This document shows, in pieces, positions 45,004 to 51,898 of a DNA stretch of 54,611 nt. The stretch covers positions 1 to 54,611 of the forward strand of contig CANFWV010000017.1 in assembly GCA_947450695.1 (NCBI GenBank). Direction: 5' to 3'. The stretch comes from Comamonadaceae bacterium (lineage in GTDB: Bacteria > Pseudomonadota > Gammaproteobacteria > Burkholderiales > Burkholderiaceae_C). Every line of letters begins with the position of its first letter. Within the stretch, counting starts at the first letter, position 1. The position numbers and the translations under genes were made by a program. The notes below the pieces were generated by a model. That model saw only the letters and a list, made by a program, of their open reading frames with translations, searched no databases and had not been told where the DNA came from.

Positions 45004-45047
45004 TCAGTTTTATTTTGTAAGACCGCCAAAACGACAGGAGACAAAAA

Positions 45048-46037
45048 ATGATGAAACGCAGAACCCTGCTGAATGCCACCGCTGCTGCTGCATCGGCCTT
45101 GCTGCTGCCCGCCGCCCAAGGCCAAACCAGTGCTTATCCGAACAAACCGATCAAGATGATCGTGCCGTATGCACCTGGCATATCGCCCGATATTGTGGCG
45201 CGACTGATTGGTAACAAGCTGAGCATCGCGCTGGGGCAGCCGATCATCATTGACAACCGACCAGGCGCTGGCGGCATGATCGGTGCTGAGTTTGCAGCGG
45301 CCGCGCCGGGCGATGGTTACAACCTGTTCTTCACGGTCAAAGGCGTCATGTCCATTGCGCCGCATTTGTACCCGACCGCCAAGTACAACGCGATGAAAGA
45401 CTTCAAAGCGATTTCGCAGATTTTACTGGTCCCGCACATCATCACGGCAACCCCCAACGCGCCGTACAACACCCTCAAAGAAATGGTTGAGTACGCCAAG
45501 AAAAACCCTGACACGATCAACTACGCTTCGGCCGGCGTGGGTTCGCAGCCGCACGTGGCGCTCGAAGCTTGGGCCAAACGCATGGGTATCAAGCTCAAAC
45601 ACATCCCCTACAAATCCAACCCAGGGCCAGATGTGATGAGCGGTGTTGTTGACATCTACCTCGAAGCGTCGACGACGGCGATCCCGTCGATTCAAGCCGG
45701 CAAAGTCAAGGCATTAGCCGTTTCTGGCAGCGAACGCATTCCGACCCTGCCGAATGTGCCAACCGTCACGGAGTTCGGTGGCAACCTTGACCCGAACGGC
45801 GTTATCGGTAATTCTTGGCACGGCATTTACACGCCCGCCAGCACACCAGACGAGATCGTGAACAAGCTCAACACCGAGATCGTCAAAATCGTCAATATGC
45901 CCGACATTCAAGCTCGTCTGCGCTTTTTGGGTCTGACCCCGACAGGCACCAATGCAGCGACACTGGCCAGTGGGGCTGCGTCTGATTTCGCCTATTGGGG
46001 CGCCTTGATCAAAGAGCTGGGCATCACAGTCGAATAA
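45048..46037 (+). CDS. Bug-family TTT substrate-binding protein (6)
   Basis: This periplasmic binding protein of 329 residues has a twin-arginine-like signal (MMKRRTLLNATAAAASALLL). Family blocks are YPNKPIKMIVPYAPGISPDI, IDNRPGAGGMIGAEFAA, YAKKNPDTINYASAGVGSQP and KHIPYKSNPGPDVMSGVVDI. The last lacks the second Gly of the usual YKGG. A strong GGAGAC site precedes the ATG. Its stop is 12 bases from the E1 alpha start, and the SDR gene is 45 bases upstream, so SDR, Bug 6, E1 alpha and E1 beta look like one transcript. Confidence 0.9.
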   Translation: MMKRRTLLNATAAAASALLLPAAQGQTSAYPNKPIKMIVPYAPGISPDIVARLIGNKLSIALGQPIIIDNRPGAGGMIGAEFAAAAPGDGYNLFFTVKGVMSIAPHLYPTAKYNAMKDFKAISQILLVPHIITATPNAPYNTLKEMVEYAKKNPDTINYASAGVGSQPHVALEAWAKRMGIKLKHIPYKSNPGPDVMSGVVDIYLEASTTAIPSIQAGKVKALAVSGSERIPTLPNVPTVTEFGGNLDPNGVIGNSWHGIYTPASTPDEIVNKLNTEIVKIVNMPDIQARLRFLGLTPTGTNAATLASGAASDFAYWGALIKELGITVE

Positions 46038-46049
46038 AAAGGATCTTTG

Positions 46050-47045
46050 ATGAGCTTTCAACCCGTGGTGCCGGCCAATCAACAAACCGATGCAGTGCTG
46101 ACGATGCTGCGCACCATGCGGCTGATACGCGACTTCGAAGAAGCCGCGGGCAAGTCCTTGCAAGACGGCCATATTCGCGGTTCGGTGCACCAGTACACTG
46201 GTCAAGAAGCCATTGCCACCGGTGTTTGTCATCACCTGCATCCGCATGACTTTGTTTCCAGTCACCACCGAGGTCATGGCCATGCCATTGCGAAAGGCGT
46301 GTCGGTCGCAAAGATGATGCGGGAGCTGTTCGGTCGCCAAGGCGGCACCTCTAACGGCAAGGGTGGCTCCATGCACATCGCTGATTTTTCACTCGGCATG
46401 CTGGGCGCCAACGGCGTTGTACCTGATGGCGTGACCATCGCCGTGGGCGCAGCGCAGGCACTCAAAATGCAAAGTCGACCTGGCGTGGTGGTGGCATTTT
46501 TCGGTGACGGCGCGATGAACCGTGGCCCTCTGTTTGAAGCCTTCAACTGGGCCAAGCTGTTTGATTTACCAGTACTGTTTGTCTGTGAAGACAACGGATA
46601 TTCAGTCACCCTGCAAACGCGCAGCGTGACTGCTGGACCGCCCGCCATTGAGCGAGTGCAAGCCTTTGGCATTCCAACGCTGTCGGTCAATGGCAACAAT
46701 GTGCAGACGGTAGAGAAAGCTGCCGGTGAGTTGATCGAGCGTGTTCGCTCCGGCAGTGGACCGTGTTTTTTACACGCCACCACTTACCGCTGGTACGGCC
46801 ACTTGGCCCACGACAAAGGGCTTTACCGCGACCCCGCCGAGGTCGCACAAGCCAGAAAAGATGACTGCCTGTTACACGCTGAAAACTGGCTGCAGTCGCA
46901 AGGTGTCAGCACTGAACAATTGCATCAACTGCGTGACGAATCACTAGCGCAAATCGAGGCTGCCGTGATCGAAGCACTCGGCGCACCCTGGCCCGATGCG
47001 GCCAGTGCGTTTGCTGATGTGCAAGACCTCGGAGGCGCGTCATGA
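46050..47045 (+). CDS. Thiamine-diphosphate dehydrogenase E1 alpha subunit
   Basis: This is the alpha chain of a 2-oxoacid (pyruvate, branched-chain) or acetoin dehydrogenase E1, 331 residues. It has MRLIRDFEEAAGKSLQDGHI, the phosphorylation-loop-like HRGHGHAIAKGV, GGTSNGKGGSMHIADFS and the ThDP motif starting at FFGDGAMNRGPLFEAFNWA and ending at VCEDN. The ATG at 46050 with AAGGA upstream is used; a TTG precedes it by one codon. It overlaps the E1 beta gene by four bases. Sequence pattern and size are nearest to acetoin-dehydrogenase-type AcoA. No E2 or E3 gene is in the visible transcript. Confidence 0.9.
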   Translation: MSFQPVVPANQQTDAVLTMLRTMRLIRDFEEAAGKSLQDGHIRGSVHQYTGQEAIATGVCHHLHPHDFVSSHHRGHGHAIAKGVSVAKMMRELFGRQGGTSNGKGGSMHIADFSLGMLGANGVVPDGVTIAVGAAQALKMQSRPGVVVAFFGDGAMNRGPLFEAFNWAKLFDLPVLFVCEDNGYSVTLQTRSVTAGPPAIERVQAFGIPTLSVNGNNVQTVEKAAGELIERVRSGSGPCFLHATTYRWYGHLAHDKGLYRDPAEVAQARKDDCLLHAENWLQSQGVSTEQLHQLRDESLAQIEAAVIEALGAPWPDAASAFADVQDLGGAS

Positions 47046-48016
47046 GCACGATGACGTATGCCGAAGCCGGCTGTCTGGCGCTGGCCCAAGAAATGGAGCG
47101 CGACGCTAAGGTCTGGGCGCTAGGTGAAGATGTTGGGCCTGAAGGCGGTGTAGCCGGCCAATACCGCGGCCTGCTAAAACGCTTTGGCCCGGAGCGAATT
47201 GTGGACACACCGATTTCTGAATCCATGATCATGGCCGCGGCCATCGGCTCGTCATTGCTCGGCATGCGCCCCGTCGCCGAACTTCGCTATGCCGACTTCG
47301 CCTTGTGCGCGGCCGATGAAATCATCAACCAAGCAGCCAAGGCGCGCTACATGCAAGGTGGGCAAGTGCGCGTCCCCATCGTCATACGGCAACCCATCGG
47401 CATGCGTTGGGGTATGGCCGCACAGCATTCACAAAGTAACGAAAACCTATGGGTCGGTACGCCAGGCTTGGTTGTGGTGGCTCCAGCCACCGTAGCAGAC
47501 AACCACGGCCTCTTAAAAGCAGCCATTCGCTCTGACGACCCCGTTGTCTACATGGAGCACAAAGAACTCTGGCTGGTTCAAGGTGAAGTCGACCCGCACG
47601 CCGAACCGATTGAACTCGGCAAGGCCGCCATACGACGCGAAGGCCGCGACGTCACCTTGATCAGCTGGTCCAGTACCGTCACCAGCAGCTTGAGCGCAGC
47701 CGACACACTCTCACTTGAAGGCATTGATGCAGAAGTGATCGACCTGCGCACACTCTGGCCGTGGGACCGTGCGACCGTGTTTGCATCGCTCAAAAAAACC
47801 GGCCGCGTCGTGGTTGCCCACGAGTCAACACGCGTAGGTGGTTTTGGCGGTGAACTGCTGGCCGAGATCGCTGAGGCCTTTTTTGGCCAACTGAAAGCCA
47901 GACCGACAAGGCTTGGGTCACCCCGCATTCCAGTGGCTTATTCGCAGCCGCTGGAAGACTTGTGCCGCGTGACACCAGCCCTCATTACCGAAACAACGCG
48001 TCGACTTTTCGACTGA
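47042..48016 (+). CDS. Thiamine-diphosphate dehydrogenase E1 beta subunit
   Basis: This is the beta chain partner of the preceding gene, 324 residues, within an ATGA overlap. Landmarks are VWALGEDVGPEGGVAGQYRG with the ThDP-activating Glu region, FGPERIVDTPISESMI, RWGMAAQHSQSNENLW, HKELWLVQGEV and VAHESTRVGGFGGELLAEIA. It should form an alpha2beta2 E1 that decarboxylates a 2-oxo acid or cleaves an acyloin. Because no lipoyl E2 follows, the complex must borrow E2/E3 from elsewhere or act without lipoamide. A hairpin lies 29 bases after the stop. Confidence 0.9.
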   Translation: MSTMTYAEAGCLALAQEMERDAKVWALGEDVGPEGGVAGQYRGLLKRFGPERIVDTPISESMIMAAAIGSSLLGMRPVAELRYADFALCAADEIINQAAKARYMQGGQVRVPIVIRQPIGMRWGMAAQHSQSNENLWVGTPGLVVVAPATVADNHGLLKAAIRSDDPVVYMEHKELWLVQGEVDPHAEPIELGKAAIRREGRDVTLISWSSTVTSSLSAADTLSLEGIDAEVIDLRTLWPWDRATVFASLKKTGRVVVAHESTRVGGFGGELLAEIAEAFFGQLKARPTRLGSPRIPVAYSQPLEDLCRVTPALITETTRRLFD

Positions 48017-48335
48017 ACTTCAGCCGAGCCGGATCACGGTGAATCATCAGCACGCCTGCTGATGAGGGTCTCCTACGTTTTGGATGCGTTGCGACTAGGG
48101 TATTCCATTAGCAATAAAAGTATTTATAGCTTTTAGAACTAATAAATAGGTGCACAATTCATTCCGAAATAGAGCAACTTTGAACTATTTCCCGCGACTG
48201 ATTGAATCCTTCGCAAGAAGGTGACCAATCAACCCAACATACAAGCTTTGCAGCTGGACTGTCACCAACTTCGGAAGGTCGACGCGGTGAAGCAATGAAC
48301 GCATTCCCACTTTCTAAAAACTCGAAAGGCAAATT
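48017..48335. other. Intergenic region before tctBA with two hairpins
   Basis: No gene is seen in these 319 bases. CATCAGCA/TGCTGATG (48045-48064) forms an 8-bp stem with a CGCC loop after the E1 beta gene, without a T-run. GATTG, CCTTC, GAAGG and CAATC (48200-48230) form a nested, interrupted palindrome. The stretch from 48095 to 48160 is clearly AT-rich and probably holds the tctBA promoter, but no convincing hexamer pair could be fixed. Confidence 0.5.
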
Positions 48336-48824
48336 TTGCAAATAAAAAGTCAAGCAGACTTCTACTCTGGTGTGATGTTCTTCGTGATGGGCGTTGCTTT
48401 CGCATGGGGCGCCACCAATTACAACATTGGCGACGGCGCCCGCATGGGTCCAGGTTACTTTCCGTTGTTGCTAGGCAGCGTGATGGCCCTTATTGGTGTC
48501 TTGATCATGTTCAACGCACTGGTCATCAATTCGGTAGATGGTGACAAGATAGGGCCGTGGGCATGGCGACCACTTTTCTACATCATCGCCGCCAACTTCG
48601 TGTTTGGCCTTTTGTTGGCGGGGCTTCGCAGTATTTCGCTGCCGGCCTTTGGATTGATCGTTGCGATTTATGCCTTGACCTTCATTGCCAGTATGGCTCA
48701 GGCCAACTGGAAATTCTTAAGAACTCTCTACTTGGCAACAGCCTTGGCTATTGGCAGTTACCTGGTGTTCGTCATGGCACTGGCGCTTCAGTTCCCTGTG
48801 TGGCCTGACTTCATCACAGGCTAA
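48336..48824 (+). CDS. tctB: TTT transporter small membrane subunit (TctB)
   Basis: TctB is the four-helix subunit of tripartite tricarboxylate transporters. The 162 residues contain membrane segments at about 10-26 (GVMFFVMGVAFAWGATNY), 40-60 (YFPLLLGSVMALIGVLIMF), 80-115 and 125-150, and the conserved GDGARMGPGYFP. The start is TTG at 48336, with AAAGG upstream and no in-frame ATG nearby. tctA follows after 12 bases. It would work with TctA and any of the Bug proteins as the periplasmic receptor. Confidence 0.88.
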   Translation: MQIKSQADFYSGVMFFVMGVAFAWGATNYNIGDGARMGPGYFPLLLGSVMALIGVLIMFNALVINSVDGDKIGPWAWRPLFYIIAANFVFGLLLAGLRSISLPAFGLIVAIYALTFIASMAQANWKFLRTLYLATALAIGSYLVFVMALALQFPVWPDFITG

Positions 48825-48836
48825 GGAAATATATTT

Positions 48837-50345
48837 ATGGATCTGATTGCAAATTTATCCTTGGGCTTCGGCGTTGCCTTCACCCCCGTCAACCTGACCT
48901 ACGCATTGGTTGGCTGCCTGTTGGGGACCTTGATTGGCGTGTTGCCTGGCATTGGCCCAGCGGCCACCATCGCCATGCTGCTACCAGCCACCTACGCGTT
49001 GCCACCAGTGTCAGCGCTGATCATGTTGGCTGGCATCTACTATGGATCACAGTACGGCGGCTCAACCACCGCCATTTTGGTCAATCTACCAGGGGAGTCG
49101 TCATCGGTCGTGACCGTGATTGATGGTTACCAGATGGCCAAAAAGGGACGAGCCGGGCAGGCCTTGTCTGCGGCAGGCATTGGTTCTTTCTTTGCCGGTT
49201 GCGTTGGCACAGTGCTGATCGCAGCCTTTGCGCCACCCCTGACCGAACTGGCTTTCAAGTTTGGCCCAGCCGAATACTTTTCATTGATGACTCTGGGTCT
49301 AATTGGTGCCGTGGTTTTGGCTTCAGGTTCCCTGCTGAAAGCGGTTGGCATGATTTTCCTGGGCCTCTTGATTGGTCTGGTCGGAACCGACGTGAACTCG
49401 GGTGTAGCGCGTTACAGTTTTGACGTGCCCGAGTTGACCGATGGCATTGGCTTTGTCGCGATTGCCATGGGTATTTTTGGTTATGGGGAGATCATCAGCA
49501 ACTTGGCACAACGCGAGGTTGAACGCGAAGTCATCAGCATCAAGGTAGAGGGGATGTACCCCACCAAGCAAGATTGGAAGGACATGACTCCGGCCATCCT
49601 GCGTGGCACCTTGCTCGGTTGCGTCCTCGGCATCTTGCCCGGTGCAGGTGCTACGCTGGCTGCTTTTGCGGCGTACACCATTGAGAAAAAAGTTAAAGCG
49701 CGTCCCGGCGAAGTGCCTTTCGGTCAAGGCAATATCCGCGGTGTAGCCGGTCCTGAAGCCGCTAACAATTCCGCGGCGCAGACCGCTTTCATTCCGCTGC
49801 TGACACTTGGCATTCCATCGACTGTCACGATGGCGCTGATGATTGGCGCAATGACGATTCACAACATCCAACCCGGCCCACAGGTGATGACCAGTAATCC
49901 AGAACTGTTCTGGGGTCTGATTGCCTCGATGTGGATTGGTAACGCCATGCTGATCATTTTGAACCTACCGCTGATCGGCATGTGGATCAAACTACTCAAA
50001 GTCCCCTACCACTTTCTGTATCCATCGATTGTGCTGTTTTGCGCTATTGGTGTTTATTCGACCAACAACAACACATGGGACATCTGGGTAGTAGGCGTAT
50101 TCGGCATCATTGGCTATGTCTTCAACAAACTGCGAGTGGAGCCAGCACCCTTGCTGCTCGGTTTGATCCTCGGCCCCATGATGGAAGAAAACTTGCGTCG
50201 TGCGCTGTTGTTGTCACGCGGCGACTGGAGCACCTTCATCACCCGTCCACTGTCTGCAGGCTTGCTTGTAGTCTGCGTGTTCATGCTCTTGGTCGTTTTG
50301 TTGCCGGCAGTTAAGAAGAAACGCGAAGAGGCGTTTGTGGAATAA
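48837..50345 (+). CDS. tctA: TTT transporter large membrane subunit (TctA)
   Basis: TctA is the translocating subunit with about 12 membrane segments in 502 residues. The family signatures are GTLIGVLPGIGPAATIAMLL near residue 30 and, in the second inverted half, GCVLGILPGAGATLAAFAAY; others are YYGSQYGGSTTAILVNLPGE and GVAGPEAANNSAAQTAFIPL with LTLGIPSTVT. It is the only TctA visible in the window, although seven binding-protein genes surround it. Seventeen bases after the stop begins the left arm of an intrinsic terminator that is now split by an insertion sequence. Confidence 0.95.
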   Translation: MDLIANLSLGFGVAFTPVNLTYALVGCLLGTLIGVLPGIGPAATIAMLLPATYALPPVSALIMLAGIYYGSQYGGSTTAILVNLPGESSSVVTVIDGYQMAKKGRAGQALSAAGIGSFFAGCVGTVLIAAFAPPLTELAFKFGPAEYFSLMTLGLIGAVVLASGSLLKAVGMIFLGLLIGLVGTDVNSGVARYSFDVPELTDGIGFVAIAMGIFGYGEIISNLAQREVEREVISIKVEGMYPTKQDWKDMTPAILRGTLLGCVLGILPGAGATLAAFAAYTIEKKVKARPGEVPFGQGNIRGVAGPEAANNSAAQTAFIPLLTLGIPSTVTMALMIGAMTIHNIQPGPQVMTSNPELFWGLIASMWIGNAMLIILNLPLIGMWIKLLKVPYHFLYPSIVLFCAIGVYSTNNNTWDIWVVGVFGIIGYVFNKLRVEPAPLLLGLILGPMMEENLRRALLLSRGDWSTFITRPLSAGLLVVCVFMLLVVLLPAVKKKREEAFVE

Positions 50346-50361
50346 AAACCTTGAGCAACCT

Positions 50362-50379
50362 AAAAAAGAGCGCCTCAAG
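50362..50379 (+). terminator. Left half of a split intrinsic terminator
   Basis: AAAAAAGAGCGCC (50362-50374) is the exact complement of GGCGCTCTTTTTT at 51835-51847. The bases TCAAG after it belong to the former loop, and CAAG is the duplicated target of the insertion. Joined, they make a 13-bp stem with a 6-base loop, serving tctA and the convergent chitinase-like gene. Confidence 0.8.
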
Positions 50380-50418
50380 TGAACTGCAACCATTAAGTTG
50401 GACAGTTCAAGAAATTGA

Positions 50419-51228
50419 TTAGTCCATAGAGTGCTGAGTTCTGTATTGCACGGGACTCAGCCCTTTTAGCTTGGTCTTGATCCGGTCGTTGTTGTAGTAA
50501 TGGATGTACTCCTTCAAACCCGTTTCTAGCTCTTTCAATCTCTCGAATTTGTTCAAGTAGAAGTACTCAGATTTGAGTGTCCCAAAGAAGCTCTCCATGG
50601 CCGCGTTGTCCAAACAATTGCCTTTGCGTGACTTGCTTTGAGTCAAGCCTTGCGATGCAAGCGGACGTTGGTATGAAGTCATCTGATACTGCCAACCCTG
50701 ATCTGAGTGAAGCATTGGCGCTTCGCCGTTGCCAAGTTTGCTCAATACTTTCTTGATCATCTCGCGGACCAAAGGCATCCTCGGGTTCTCTTGCGTCTCA
50801 TAGGCAACGATCTCCCCGTTATACAGGCCCAACACCGGCGAGAGGTACAGCTTGTCTCCTCGAACATTGAGCTCTGTCACATCCGTCACCCACTTGCTGT
50901 TTGGCCGATCAGCGCGGAACTGCCGATCCAAGATGTTGGGCACATTTGCATTGAACTGGCCTCGGTATGAGCGGTACTTCATAGGGCGCACCAGCGACTT
51001 GAGCCCTTGCAACTGCATCAGCCGCTGAACCGCCTTGTGATTGACCATGCCACCATTGCGACACAACTCAGCCGTGACCCGTCGATACCCATAACGGCCC
51101 ATGTGACAGTCGTAAATCTCACGAATGCGAACCTTCAAATCCGCATCCTTGTCTACCCCTTGCTGGGCCTTGGCTTGGTAGTAAAACATACTGCGAGGCA
51201 GCTCGGCCACCTCGAGCAAAGTGGCCAA
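50419..51228 (-). CDS. IS3-family transposase OrfB (DDE integrase domain)
   Basis: This catalytic part of the IS150-type transposase has 269 residues in the open frame. It contains an HTH_21-like segment (MGRYGYRRVTAELCRNGG) and an rve integrase core with the DDE residues: Asp in KWVTDVTELNVRG, Asp in PMLHSDQGWQYQ and Glu in NAAMESFFGTLKSE. The frame also continues upstream of the TTG at 51228 (KVLIELRQQHPLATLLEVAE), overlapping the end of orfA. As in other IS3 elements, the protein is probably made as an OrfAB fusion by -1 frameshifting rather than from this TTG. Confidence 0.9.
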   Translation of the reverse strand: MATLLEVAELPRSMFYYQAKAQQGVDKDADLKVRIREIYDCHMGRYGYRRVTAELCRNGGMVNHKAVQRLMQLQGLKSLVRPMKYRSYRGQFNANVPNILDRQFRADRPNSKWVTDVTELNVRGDKLYLSPVLGLYNGEIVAYETQENPRMPLVREMIKKVLSKLGNGEAPMLHSDQGWQYQMTSYQRPLASQGLTQSKSRKGNCLDNAAMESFFGTLKSEYFYLNKFERLKELETGLKEYIHYYNNDRIKTKLKGLSPVQYRTQHSMD

Positions 51229-51251
51229 GGGGTGCTGCTGCCTTAGTTCGA

Positions 51252-51781
51252 TCAGGACTTTCGCTTTGTCTGAGCAGCCTGCTGCTTGGCTCGAACTAAG
51301 GCATCCAACTTTTTTAGATACGCCACCTCGGCTCGCAAGTACTCGTTTTCTCGTTGAAGTTCTTGCAGTGTTTTAGCCTGTTTGGGCTGCTCGCCAGTAG
51401 ACTTAGAGGGTTCGGGAGGCTTCATCGGTTTAGGGCGCCCTCGGGGCTTGGGGCCAGTGCTGTGATACCGCCTTCATGGTACTTACGCTGCCAAATCGAG
51501 GCAACTACTGGGCCTCCGCGCAGATCAAAAAGAGCCGCAGTCTGGTTAAACGACAGCTCTTCACGCCACATATGCTGCAGAACACTGAGCTTAAATTCAG
51601 CGCTGTAGTGGCTGAACTTCTTGATCAAACCGCTATCGCCATTTTGGCGATAGGAGTCAACCCAGCGTTTTAATTGGCCGTGATGGATACCGTATTTGGC
51701 TGCGAGGGACTTATAGCCACACCCGTTGGAAAAGTACTCTTGAGCTAAAGCTCTTTTAAATTTCTCGTCGTATTTCGCCAT
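51252..51781 (-). pseudogene. IS3-family OrfA, interrupted by a frameshift
   Basis: OrfA starts at ATG 51781 (MAKYDEKFKRALAQEYFSNG) with two helix-turn-helix units (YKSLAAKYGIHHGQLKRWVD and LSFNQTAALFDLRGGPVVAS). After ITALAPSP the frame goes out and stops at 51422. In the -1 frame the expected continuation RGRPKPMKPPEPSKSTGEQ and a leucine-zipper helix (LQELQRENEYLRAEVAYLKK) run on to a TGA at 51252. Adding one base gives 176 residues, against about 173 in IS150, so a one-base loss in the CCCC tract near 51450 explains it. A -1 slip on C-CCC during translation could rescue it partly. Confidence 0.8.
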
Positions 51782-51833
51782 GACCCCCCAAAAGATTGGA
51801 TCGGTGTCCAATTTTTGGGGTGCAGTTCACAAG

Positions 51834-51848
51834 GGGCGCTCTTTTTTT
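51834..51848 (+). terminator. Right half of the split intrinsic terminator
   Basis: GGCGCTCTTTTTT (51835-51847) pairs with the left arm at 50362-50374, on the other side of the insertion sequence. In the present arrangement the two arms are about 1.46 kb apart and unlikely to form a working terminator for either neighbour. Confidence 0.8.
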
Positions 51849-51898
51849 GAGAAAAACTGACGGTTAAAACCCTGTCAATCAACTACGCCGTAAGAATT

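Larger units (their letters stand above)
50380..51829 (-). mobile_element. IS3-family (IS150-like) insertion sequence
   Basis: The element is 1450 bp long. Its ends are imperfect inverted repeats beginning TGAACTGCA: 20 of the first 25 bases agree between 50380-50404 and the complement of 51805-51829, and both contain TTGGACA at the inner edge. A 4-bp target duplication, CAAG, flanks it (50376-50379 and 51830-51833). Two transposase frames in the orfA/orfB order lie on the minus strand. The transposase catalytic domain is intact, but orfA is frameshifted. Confidence 0.92.

Noticed and set aside
46274..46783. 169-residue minus-strand frame
   Set aside because: It is antisense to the conserved E1 alpha gene and has no family features.
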